From Agrobacterium salinitolerans (GTDB taxonomy: Bacteria; Pseudomonadota; Alphaproteobacteria; Rhizobiales; Rhizobiaceae), in the NCBI RefSeq assembly GCF_002008225.1, contig NZ_MRDH01000006.1, forward strand, positions 950,316-1,014,315: 64,000 bases of DNA, in the 5' to 3' direction. Each line of letters opens with the position of its first letter. Within the stretch, counting starts at the first letter, position 1. This document shows positions 8,111 through 15,300 of the stretch, one piece after another. The notes under the pieces are model-generated. The model was not told the DNA's origin and searched no databases. It saw only the letters and a program-made list of their open reading frames with translations. The position numbers and the translations under genes were made by a program.

Positions 8111-8425
8111 CTACCCCCGATCAAGCACCCGGCAAACGCGGGGCGTGACGTCCTCCACCTCACCGGCAATTGCACGGCGAATGTCGCGGCTGTTCAGATG
8201 CAGGCTGCGACCCGCGGGCAAATTCGAGCGTTTTATCTTGCTGAGCGCAGCAGCGATAAAAGCAGCCTGGTGTTCATGAAAACAGGAGAGAGCCGCCTCG
8301 CGCCCCGGAGTTGCCCCGAGGAGCGCCTTGAAAGCAAGGCGATGCACGGCGCAGAAAGCGCCGTGGCCGGGAACGGCAAACCGCAGCGCATCGAGTTCCT
8401 CACTCCATTCCGCTGCGTCCTGCAT
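8111..8425 (-). CDS. Unknown protein, third gene of the B12-riboswitch operon
   Basis: The 104-residue protein matches no family I can name. It has no signal peptide or membrane span. It contains several His and Cys residues in the N-terminal half (PGHGAFCAVHR, SCFHEHQ) that could bind metal or cobalamin, and a C-terminal segment with SRDIRRAI. It begins 4 bases after cbtA ends on the same strand, so it is almost certainly co-transcribed with cbtB-cbtA under the riboswitch. A role in cobalt or cobalamin handling is inferred from this position only. Confidence 0.65.
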   Translation of the reverse strand: MQDAAEWSEELDALRFAVPGHGAFCAVHRLAFKALLGATPGREAALSCFHEHQAAFIAAALSKIKRSNLPAGRSLHLNSRDIRRAIAGEVEDVTPRVCRVLDRG

Positions 8426-8429
8426 GGTT

Positions 8430-9140
8430 TCAAGCCTGCTGGAAGCGCTTCAGGAAAAACGCGCTCAACGTGCCGATCAGCGCCCAGAAGACGAAGCTGG
8501 TGACGGTGGCGGCAACGATGAACTGACGTTCCAGCGGCAGCGGCGCCAGCGCATGTTCGCCTTCCGGCGGCAGGGGGGCGCCCACCACATGCGGCGCGAC
8601 GATCAGCACCATCGCCAGCAGAGCTGCCCACGGTTCGCGGCGGAACGCGATCAGCGCAATGCCGCCCGCGGTTGCGGCAACGGTGGCGAGCCACCAGATC
8701 TGGCGCGCCTCAAGGGCGGCGGCCGGGCTGCCCGGCAGTTCCGGCGGCAGGCCGATCATCGGGGCCAGCATGACGGCAGCAAAACCCGCAACGCCCCAGA
8801 GAAGGCCTTCACGCCAGCCGGTATCGGCACCACGCAGCGACATGAGGCCGGTCAGCACCAGCGCATAACCGATGGCGGTCAAGACATTGGCGGCGACGGT
8901 ATAGGCCGTGCGCTCGAAACCATCGGCCGGCGCCCAGGCCTCGTCATTGTGCTCATGGGCGGGAGCCGCAACGCCAGGCGCCGGCGCATCATGGCTGTGG
9001 GACGCTTCGCCGGCGCTTTCATAGGTTTCCGCCTGAAGGATGAGCGGCGTGGTGCCAAAAGCCTGCATGGCGGAAACGGCAAAGCCACCAAGGATACCGA
9101 CAAGAATGGCGGTGAAGACGATATTGCGAAAAGATGACAT
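8430..9140 (-). CDS. cbtA: CbtA, membrane subunit of a predicted cobalt transporter
   Basis: The 236-residue membrane protein has five to six predicted spans. The loop between the first two is His-rich (HSHDAP, HEHNDE), as in the CbtA family. The start at 9140 follows GAGGGG at 8 bases; a TTG start 15 bases upstream is less likely. It lies 11 bases after cbtB and under a cobalamin riboswitch. CbtA/CbtB are predicted from comparative genomics to take up cobalt for B12 synthesis. Confidence 0.9.
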   Translation of the reverse strand: MSSFRNIVFTAILVGILGGFAVSAMQAFGTTPLILQAETYESAGEASHSHDAPAPGVAAPAHEHNDEAWAPADGFERTAYTVAANVLTAIGYALVLTGLMSLRGADTGWREGLLWGVAGFAAVMLAPMIGLPPELPGSPAAALEARQIWWLATVAATAGGIALIAFRREPWAALLAMVLIVAPHVVGAPLPPEGEHALAPLPLERQFIVAATVTSFVFWALIGTLSAFFLKRFQQA

Positions 9141-9151
9141 GCCGTTTCCCC

Positions 9152-9334
9152 TCAATGGCAGGGGAAGGCATTGGCATGGCGCGTGTCATGCGCGGCATTG
9201 TGAACGGCTTCCACATGGGAAAAGCCGACAAAACCGACGACGAACAGGCCAAGCACGATCGCTGTCAGCGACTGCGCGACGCTGGCTGTTTTTACGGAAA
9301 CGGCTGAATTGGCCGTATTCAGGTTGGTGGACAT
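9152..9334 (-). CDS. cbtB: CbtB, small His-rich subunit of a predicted cobalt transporter
   Basis: The 60-residue protein has one membrane span (about residues 21-42) and a C-terminal metal motif HNAAHDTRHANAFPCH, the hallmark of the CbtB family. It is short and sits inside a larger open frame; the ATG at 9332-9334 has a clear GGGAGAGGGG ribosome binding site. It is the first gene after the cobalamin riboswitch and immediately precedes cbtA. Confidence 0.9.
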   Translation of the reverse strand: MSTNLNTANSAVSVKTASVAQSLTAIVLGLFVVGFVGFSHVEAVHNAAHDTRHANAFPCH

Positions 9335-9504
9335 GGTGACCCCTCTCCCGGCGCGACCCCGCGCCTTTAGATGCGGCCGAACGGCAAAGCCGCAGGACCG
9401 CATGCGATATACTTCACCACGGGGATACGAGACTGACACAGGGAGGCATTGATGCCACCACCCTGAAATTCCGCTCTTCCGGACACCCCGCCGGCATGGA
9501 TATT
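9335..9504 (-). promoter_or_regulatory. Leader between riboswitch aptamer and cbtB
   Basis: The stretch forms the expression platform. A GGCGC-GGGGTC-GCGCC hairpin is at about 9348-9363, right before the cbtB ribosome binding site, and could hide it when cobalamin is bound. I see no T-run terminator, so translational control is the simpler reading. Confidence 0.5.
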
Positions 9505-9712
9505 TCCGCGATGGCAGGTCTCCTGGCTTACGGGTCAAAACCTGAAACACCTTCCCGGCATCGCCCTCACCTTTGAATGGAGGCGAGATGGCTTGCCAGT
9601 GGCATTTCGTTTCAGGCTCTCCGCTCACAGTTGCGGGGGCAGCCACGAATGAGGATTTCTCCCTATCGTGTTCCCTTTTCACCTTCCGGAACGCCCGGAA
9701 GGAACCATCACG
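9505..9712 (-). ncRNA. Cobalamin riboswitch controlling cbtB-cbtA
   Basis: Read on the minus strand, the region contains the B12 box AGCCAGGAGACCTGCCAT (9511-9528), the upstream conserved GCCACTG (9598-9604), the core GGCTGCCCCCGCAACTGTG (9626-9644) and a GGTGAAAAGGGAA segment near 9672-9684. These occur in the order and spacing of the cobalamin riboswitch family. High cobalamin should shut off the cobalt uptake genes downstream. The outer boundaries are approximate. Confidence 0.93.
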
Positions 9713-9769
9713 GACATGTTATCGGATGGGCGGGGCCGGGAGTCAATGGCGCTTACCCACCTCTCGTTC

Positions 9770-9843
9770 GTCATCCTCGGGCTTGACCCGAGGATCCATG
9801 GGCTGGCGTGGTGGTGGATCCTCGGGTCAAGCCCGAGGATGAC
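9770..9843. repeat. Nested palindromic element, perfect 29-bp arms
   Basis: Arms at 9770-9798 and 9815-9843 are exact complements, and each arm itself folds as a small CCTCGGG/CCCGAGG hairpin with the CTTGA-type loop. It is a two-hairpin version of the elements at 3904 and 8060. It lies between the riboswitch start and the end of the dihaem cytochrome gene. Confidence 0.85.
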
Positions 9844-9862
9844 GGAGGAGAGGTATCAGGCC

Positions 9863-10783
9863 CTACCGCGCCGGTATGGCTTTCAGATAGGCGGAAATCG
9901 CATCGCGGTCTTCGGCCGTCAGATGCGCCATATTCTGCTGCACCTTGACCATCGAGCCGCCGACGCTGTCGAATTCCGGGGTGAAGCCGGTTTCCAGATA
10001 GCTGGCTATATCCGCTTTGGCCCAGCTGCCGATGCTTTGCGAGCCGGGGGTAATGTCGGGAATGCGGCCCTCGCCTTCCGGATTGGGGCCGCCGGCCAAC
10101 CACTTGTCTTTCAGGAAACCGCCAAGCGCGTTGCGCGGCGTGTGGCATTCGCCGCAGTGGCCCGGCCCCTCCACCAGATACTGGCCGCGCAGCAATTCGG
10201 CATTGGCATCGGCAAGCTCGACGCGGGGCCGCGCCGAGGGGTCAAAATAAAGGAATTTCCAGCCGCCCAGCACCATGCGCAGATTGAAGGGGAACGGCAA
10301 CTCGTGATCCGGCGCATCGTTCTGGCTGGCCGGCAGGGCTTTCAGATAGCCGAAGAGATCGTTGACGTCCTTCTGCGTCATGCGGGCATAGGAGGCGTAG
10401 GGAAAGGACGGATAGAGATGTTCGCCGTTCCTGCCCACCCCGCGCGTCATGGCATCGCCGAATTCCGCGAGCGTCCAGCCGCCGATGCCGTGCTGCGGAT
10501 CAGAGGAAATATTGGGAACGTGAAAGGTGCCGAAGGGGCTTTTCAGCGCCTGCCCGCCCGAAAGCGTCAACAGCGCCTCGCCCTTCGCGTCGGGTGCTGC
10601 ATGACAGCTTGCGCAGCCGCCCGCCCAGAACAGCGTTTCGCCATTGGCCAGATCCGGTTCGCCCAGGCTCACCCAATGGCTCGGCGCCTGCCGCTGCGGC
10701 GCGGTAACCCAGGCGAAAATGCCGTAGCCCGCAATGGCCGCGACGACGGCCCCGCCGACGAGTTTCGTCCAGATGGAGGACAT
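9863..10783 (-). CDS. Membrane-anchored dihaem c-type cytochrome
   Basis: The 306-residue protein has an N-terminal uncleaved membrane anchor (about residues 8-27) and two haem c sites, CASCH and CGECH, in tandem cytochrome c folds. This resembles the cytochrome subunit of alcohol, gluconate or sulfite dehydrogenases and related electron carriers. It acts in the periplasm. Start 10783 is preceded by GGGAGAGGGG; the upstream open frame belongs to the terminator region. It is downstream of cytochrome c' but separated by a terminator. No catalytic dehydrogenase subunit is adjacent, so the partner is unknown. Confidence 0.85.
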   Translation of the reverse strand: MSSIWTKLVGGAVVAAIAGYGIFAWVTAPQRQAPSHWVSLGEPDLANGETLFWAGGCASCHAAPDAKGEALLTLSGGQALKSPFGTFHVPNISSDPQHGIGGWTLAEFGDAMTRGVGRNGEHLYPSFPYASYARMTQKDVNDLFGYLKALPASQNDAPDHELPFPFNLRMVLGGWKFLYFDPSARPRVELADANAELLRGQYLVEGPGHCGECHTPRNALGGFLKDKWLAGGPNPEGEGRIPDITPGSQSIGSWAKADIASYLETGFTPEFDSVGGSMVKVQQNMAHLTAEDRDAISAYLKAIPAR

Positions 10784-10834
10784 GCCCCTCTCCCCATTCT
10801 CACCTGATCCGGTCAGATGCCTTTCGTGCCTTGA

Positions 10835-10862
10835 GAAAACGCCGCCGGGAAGCGGCGTTTTC
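10835..10862 (-). terminator. Terminator after cytochrome c' gene
   Basis: Perfect 11-bp stem GAAAACGCCGC/GCGGCGTTTTC with a 6-base loop lies between the two cytochrome genes; on the minus strand it ends in TTTT. It should limit read-through from cycP into the dihaem cytochrome. Confidence 0.75.
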
Positions 10863-10874
10863 AAAGTGCTGCGA

Positions 10875-11309
10875 CTACTTCTTCAGACGATAAGTCTGGT
10901 GGCATGCGCCGCAATCGGCGCCGAGCGTCTTCATGGCGGTGGCGACGCCGGCCTGATCGGTGGGGAGATTGGCGAGAACCATGTCCGCATCCGTGCCGAG
11001 CTTGGCGGCCTTGGCCTTGAAGTCGTCGAAGTTTTCCCAGATGGCGGGAGCAGCCGCGCTGCCGGTCTCTGAGCCCACGGGGAACTGGTCCGGGAAAGCC
11101 TTGGCATTGGCGCCGATGGTGGTTACGGCAGTCTTGACGGTATCGGCGTCAAAGGGCTTTTCACCCTTGGAGATGGCGGCAAGCGAACCCATCGCCCCAC
11201 CGATCTGCTTCATCATGCCTTCACGTTTTTCGACTTCGCCGGCAGCGTAGACCGCTCCGGCGCAAAGACAGCCGAACAACATGGCCGCCGTGATGGTTTT
11301 CAGTTTCAT
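10875..11309 (-). CDS. cycP: Cytochrome c'
   Basis: The 144-residue periplasmic protein has a signal peptide (MKLKTITAAMLFGCLCAGAVYA) and the haem c site CGACH close to the C-terminus, the diagnostic layout of four-helix-bundle cytochromes c'. These proteins bind NO and CO and are linked to nitric oxide tolerance. The start has a strong AAGGAGAG ribosome binding site. It precedes the dihaem cytochrome gene with a terminator between them. The Cys residues within the signal peptide are unusual but do not change the call. Confidence 0.92.
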   Translation of the reverse strand: MKLKTITAAMLFGCLCAGAVYAAGEVEKREGMMKQIGGAMGSLAAISKGEKPFDADTVKTAVTTIGANAKAFPDQFPVGSETGSAAAPAIWENFDDFKAKAAKLGTDADMVLANLPTDQAGVATAMKTLGADCGACHQTYRLKK

Positions 11310-11569
11310 GCAACTCTCCTTGATTCCGGCCGGGACACCGGGCGCTAGATGGAACGGCGCGAGGATGCCCTTTCCGGATGGCGAAAAGAAGTCACATTGC
11401 AGTGAATTCCATCGTGAAAACAGAAGCCTAAGACGAGGTGACAATGCACGTCACCCCCCGGCTCCAGGGCCTCACTCTGACGGCAGGCTGAATGAGAATA
11501 ATTGGCTGAAAGCAAGCGGCGCGGCGTATTCCCCCACGCAGTTGCCGATTGGAGAAGCCGAGGCCCGGC

Positions 11570-12415
11570 TTAGAGGGCCAAAATGCGGTCTTCCTCACGC
11601 CCAAAACCGCGGATCGCTATGCGGTCGGCAAAGACGTCTGCAATGGCGAAGGTGTTCTGGTCAGGCGTATCGACCATGCCCTTGAAATTCACGAAGTGGG
11701 TATTGCCCAACAGGCCGTAATTGCCCTCGTGATTATGGCCGTTGAACCATGCGACGGCTGACGGGTGGGAGCCGAGAAGCTCAAGGATACGCGGCGCGTC
11801 CCACATGTTGTGGGCGTTTTCCGGATAGACAGGATAATGGCAGAGAACGATCACTTTTTCGCCCGCCGCATCCGCCTTTTGCAAAACCTCCCGCAGCCAT
11901 TCGAACTGCTCGTCGCCAAGCGAGGCGTTCCAGTCCTGCGCATTGATGGCACCCGCATCGTTGAGGCGCTTCAGCCGGTCTGCGGCAAGCGCCCGTCGCG
12001 GATCGCCGGGCGGCGGGGCGAACAGGCTGACCTCGTTGCCGTCAAGCACGACGAAGCGGATATCACCGATGGAAAAATCATGCCAGGGGGCGGACATGCC
12101 GAGGCGGGCGTGGATAGCCGGCAAATGCTCGGCGGCGACGGCGAAATCGTGATTGCCCGGCAGCAGGACCGAGCGGTGTCGAAGCCCGTCGTAAACGGCA
12201 AGGATCGCATCGAAATTGTCGAAGCCGCGATCGATGATATCGCCGAGCGTTACCACGAAGGCCAATTCCTCGCGGTTGAAGGCGTCGATCGCGTCTGCGA
12301 GCTTTTTCGGGCTCTCGGCGTAATAACGACCCATCTCCGGGCGCGGATCGGCATCGGCATATTGGGGATCGGCGACAATGCCGAAGGAGAAGAGAGGCGT
12401 GGTTTTTTCAGTCAT
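11570..12415 (-). CDS. Metallophosphoesterase, Mn-dependent ADP-ribose/CDP-alcohol diphosphatase-like
   Basis: The 281-residue protein has the metallophosphoesterase motif set in order: DPQYAD, GDIIDRG, GNHD, CHYPVY and GHNH. The opening FGIVADPQYADAD and the RYYAESPKKL segment match the ADPRibase-Mn group that hydrolyses ADP-ribose, CDP-choline and similar nucleotides. There is no signal peptide, so it is cytoplasmic. The ATG at 12415 begins the conserved region. It reads away from a terminator that follows sodB. Confidence 0.8.
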   Translation of the reverse strand: MTEKTTPLFSFGIVADPQYADADPRPEMGRYYAESPKKLADAIDAFNREELAFVVTLGDIIDRGFDNFDAILAVYDGLRHRSVLLPGNHDFAVAAEHLPAIHARLGMSAPWHDFSIGDIRFVVLDGNEVSLFAPPPGDPRRALAADRLKRLNDAGAINAQDWNASLGDEQFEWLREVLQKADAAGEKVIVLCHYPVYPENAHNMWDAPRILELLGSHPSAVAWFNGHNHEGNYGLLGNTHFVNFKGMVDTPDQNTFAIADVFADRIAIRGFGREEDRILAL

Positions 12416-12478
12416 GATGCGCCGCGATAAACCCGGCGGATGACAAGCTTGTGACAACGCGCGACATGCCAAAAACAG

Positions 12479-12504
12479 AACACCCGGCACAAAGGCCGGG
12501 TGTT
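12479..12504 (-). terminator. Intrinsic terminator after sodB
   Basis: Stem AACACCCGGC/GCCGGGTGTT with a 6-base loop lies 24 bases downstream of the sodB stop on the minus strand, followed by a short T-containing tract. Confidence 0.75.
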
Positions 12505-12527
12505 TGAAAAATTCCGTTCGCCAAGCC

Positions 12528-13130
12528 TTACTTGGCAGCGGCTTCGTAACGCTCCAGGACGTAGTCCCAGTTGATGAGGTTATCAACGAAGGCTTCGAGG
12601 TACTTCGGACGCAGGTTGCGGTAGTCGATGTAATAGGAATGTTCCCAGACGTCGACGCCGAGGATCGGCTCTGCACCGTGAACCAGCGGGTTTTCGCCGT
12701 TCGGGGTCTTGGAGATTTCAAGCTTGCCGTTCTTGACGGAGAGCCATGCCCAGCCGGAGCCGAACTGCGTGGTGCCGGCAGCGATGAAATCTGCCTTGAA
12801 CTTGTCGTAGCCGCCGAGATCGGAGGCGAATGCCTGTTCCAGCTTGCCCGGCAGCTTGTTGCCGCCGCCGTCCTTCTTCATCCACTTCCAGAAATGGACG
12901 TGGTTGTAGTGCTGCGCGGCGTTGTTGAAGAGACCGGCATTGGTGCCAAAGGACTTCTTCACGACTTCTTCGAGCGACAGGTCGGAAAGACCTGCTTCGG
13001 CAGCCAGCTTGTTGCCGTTGTCGACATAAGCCTTGTGGTGCTTGTCGTGATGGAACTCGAGCGTCTCGCGCGACATGTAGGGTGCAAGCGCGTCGTAGTC
13101 GTAAGGGAGTTCGGGAAGTTCGAAGGCCAT
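12528..13130 (-). CDS. sodB: Iron superoxide dismutase
   Basis: The 200-residue cytoplasmic enzyme converts superoxide to hydrogen peroxide. The metal ligands can be seen as His27 (EFHHDKHH), His77-type (NNAAQHYNH) and the DVWEHSYY pair Asp/His. The Gln in NNAAQ is at the position used by iron-type enzymes. Length and GSGWAWL motif fit the family. It is monocistronic, with a terminator downstream and its ribosome binding site (AAAAAGGAG) before the ATG. Confidence 0.95.
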   Translation of the reverse strand: MAFELPELPYDYDALAPYMSRETLEFHHDKHHKAYVDNGNKLAAEAGLSDLSLEEVVKKSFGTNAGLFNNAAQHYNHVHFWKWMKKDGGGNKLPGKLEQAFASDLGGYDKFKADFIAAGTTQFGSGWAWLSVKNGKLEISKTPNGENPLVHGAEPILGVDVWEHSYYIDYRNLRPKYLEAFVDNLINWDYVLERYEAAAK

Positions 13131-13350
13131 GGTTTTTACTCCTTTTTGCAGCGGGTTACCGCTCCTAGAAACCGTGTGAGCGGACCATAGGAGCGAAGCT
13201 CCATTTGGGCAACCTGTGAAATATCAAAATGTTCCGCCAAAGGGGAAAATTCCTCCAGCACCGGCAGCCACCATATTTGTTTCACAACCCCGGCGTACCG
13301 TTTTCCACCCTATCGGTTCGCTTTTACCGAGATTGCAGGAAGGAAATTCC

Positions 13351-13695
13351 ATGACCCGCGCTTTGATCCGTCCTCTTATTCTCGCCGCCGCCCTCTCCTC
13401 CCTCGCTCTGCCGGCCGCCGCATCGTCTGATGATGCCTGGAAGGAATTCGTGGCGGATGTGCAGACAGCTTGCCTTGCCGGAGCGAAGGACATGATCGAG
13501 GATGCCAAGGCGGTGGTCGATCCTGTCGGTAGCGAAAATTACGGTCTCGCCATCCTGACCGGCAAAGCGAAGGGTGCGGATGCGACGGTCAGCCATATCT
13601 GCGTCTACGACAAGAAAACCAAGGCCGTGGAGCTGGGTAGCGAGCTTGCCGGGGACACGCTGAAGGTGGAAATCCCAGGTTCCACGAAACCCTGA
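13351..13695 (+). CDS. Small secreted hypothetical protein
   Basis: The 114-residue protein has a clear Sec signal peptide (hydrophobic core LILAAALSSLALP, cleavage near AAA-SSDD). The mature part is about 90 residues with two Cys (about 37 and 84) that could form a disulfide. I do not recognise the family. The ATG at 13351 has AGGAAGGAA ahead of it, so the upstream in-frame extension is rejected. It is convergent with the GNAT gene, 4 bases apart. Confidence 0.75.
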   Translation: MTRALIRPLILAAALSSLALPAAASSDDAWKEFVADVQTACLAGAKDMIEDAKAVVDPVGSENYGLAILTGKAKGADATVSHICVYDKKTKAVELGSELAGDTLKVEIPGSTKP

Positions 13696-13699
13696 TCGT

Positions 13700-14242
13700 T
13701 CAGAAACGCGGCGTGGTATCGCCCTCGCCCAGCGAGCGCTGCATCAGCACCGTATCCAGCCATTGGCCATGTTTCCAGCCGATGGACTTGAACGTGCCGA
13801 CAAGTTCGAAACCGGCAGCGCGATGCACGCCGACTGAAGCCGCATTGGCGCTGTCGCCGATGACGGCGATCATCTGCCGAAAGCCGCGCGCGGTGGCTTC
13901 CGCAATCAGCGCATCGAGCAGTTTGCGGCCGATGCCCATGCCCTTCATGGCCGGATCGATATAAACGGAATCCTCGAGCGTCGCGCCATAGGCCGGGCGG
14001 GCGCGGTAGGCGCCGGCATAGGCGTACCCGGCTACCTTTCCATCGTGTTCGGCGACGAGATAGGGGTAATTGCCCTCCACCAGCAGGCGGCGACGCTCGG
14101 CCATGGTCTCCACATCAGGCGGATCGATCTCGAAGCTGGCGCGGCCATGCAAGACGGCATCCCGGTAAATTTCGGTGATGGCTGGAATATCCGCCTCATC
14201 ACAGGGGCGGATTAAAAGGCTGGAAACGGTGGAAAGGGTCAT
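13700..14242 (-). CDS. GNAT acetyltransferase, phosphinothricin-acetyltransferase-like
   Basis: The 180-residue protein follows the Pat/Bar type of GNAT: IRPCDEADIPAITEIY at the start, YAYAGAYRARPAY and SVYIDPAMKGMGIGRKLL (CoA-binding motif) and the GFxxVG region. Relatives acetylate phosphinothricin, methionine sulfoximine or other amino acids. It is divergent from a LysR gene with 96 bases between starts, the typical layout for a LysR-controlled target. Confidence 0.85.
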   Translation of the reverse strand: MTLSTVSSLLIRPCDEADIPAITEIYRDAVLHGRASFEIDPPDVETMAERRRLLVEGNYPYLVAEHDGKVAGYAYAGAYRARPAYGATLEDSVYIDPAMKGMGIGRKLLDALIAEATARGFRQMIAVIGDSANAASVGVHRAAGFELVGTFKSIGWKHGQWLDTVLMQRSLGEGDTTPRF

Positions 14243-14311
14243 TCTTTTGTCCTGCGGATCATTCACATCCTCATTGTGCATTGCGACGCAGCCAAAATAA
14301 AGATTATCTAT

Positions 14312-14328
14312 CTTATACAAACGATAAG
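14312..14328. promoter_or_regulatory. Dyad in the GNAT/LysR divergent promoter
   Basis: CTTAT-N7-ATAAG contains a T-N11-A core, the form of a LysR box, and lies 10 bases before the LysR ATG. It is a plausible operator for both divergent genes. Confidence 0.45.
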
Positions 14329-14338
14329 GTTTTCTTTG

Positions 14339-15226
14339 ATGATGGACCTCGACCTGCGGCAGTTGCGCAGCTTCATGGATGTGGCCGATCTCGGCAGTTT
14401 TTCCGCCGCCGCCGACAAGGCCGGGCTGACGCAGCCAGCCGTCAGCCTGCATATAAAGCTTCTGGAAAAACAACTGGGCGTGCGGCTGATCGAGCGGGTC
14501 GGCAGGCGGGCGCAGCCAACGGCGGCGGGGCGGGATTTTCTCGTCAATGCAAGGCGCATATCCGAAGAGGTGGCGCATGCGATCGAGACGGTTGCGCCGC
14601 ACCGCAGCGGGGCGACAGGAAGCCTGCGTATCGGCACGGGCGCCACCGCCTGCATCTATCTGCTGCCGCCGGTGCTGGGCAAAATCCGGCAGGCCATGCC
14701 CGGCATCGAGATCGTTGTGCAGACCGGCAATACCCACGATATCCTCCGGCTTCTGGAGGCCAATACCATCGATGCGGCGGTGGTGGCCCTGCCCGCCAGT
14801 GGCCGCAGCCTCGATATTCGCGACATCCATCTCGACGAACTCGTCGCGGTTTTCCCGCAAGGTTCCGTCTCTGACGCAACGGTGCTCAACGCCGAGACGC
14901 TTTCGGCGCGGCCGCTTCTGCTTTACGAGGGCGGCAATACGCGCCGGCTGGTGGATCAATGGTTTTCGGTGAGCGGCCGCACCGTGCAGCCCGCCATGGA
15001 ACTGGGCAGCGTCGAGGCCATCAAGAAACTGGCGGGCGCGGGCCTTGGCATTGCCATCGTGCCGCGCATGGCGATGGAGCATGAAGATGCGGCGTCCGGG
15101 CTCGGACACCGCTCGCTCGAACCGCCGCTTGAAAGGCGGATCGCGCTGGCGATGCGGAGAGACAAACACATGACGGCGCCGCTGCGGGCGCTTGCCGCTG
15201 CGCTGCCGGATGTGCGGAAACGGTGA
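14339..15226 (+). CDS. LysR-family transcriptional regulator
   Basis: The 295-residue protein has an N-terminal winged helix-turn-helix (LRQLRSFMDVADLGSFSAAA, QPAVSLHIKLLE) and a periplasmic-binding-like effector domain from about 90. Two adjacent ATG codons at 14339 and 14342 are possible starts. It is divergent from the Pat-like acetyltransferase gene and probably controls it. A GC-rich terminator follows at 15229-15251. Confidence 0.9.
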   Translation: MMDLDLRQLRSFMDVADLGSFSAAADKAGLTQPAVSLHIKLLEKQLGVRLIERVGRRAQPTAAGRDFLVNARRISEEVAHAIETVAPHRSGATGSLRIGTGATACIYLLPPVLGKIRQAMPGIEIVVQTGNTHDILRLLEANTIDAAVVALPASGRSLDIRDIHLDELVAVFPQGSVSDATVLNAETLSARPLLLYEGGNTRRLVDQWFSVSGRTVQPAMELGSVEAIKKLAGAGLGIAIVPRMAMEHEDAASGLGHRSLEPPLERRIALAMRRDKHMTAPLRALAAALPDVRKR

Positions 15227-15228
15227 AA

Positions 15229-15251
15229 CCCGCGCCGGTCTCCGGCGCGGG
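15229..15251 (+). terminator. Terminator hairpin after LysR gene
   Basis: Perfect stem CCCGCGCCGG/CCGGCGCGGG with a 3-base loop begins 2 bases after the LysR stop. The T-tail is short. Confidence 0.6.
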
Positions 15252-15300
15252 CTTCATGATACTCTTCTTCCGTCATGACGGACCTGAGACAGCCCCGCTT

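Noticed and set aside
13700..15169. 489-codon frame that extends the GNAT gene upstream across the LysR gene
   Set aside because: Only the last 180 codons match GNAT; the upstream part is antisense to the LysR gene, and the ATG at 14242 begins the conserved region.
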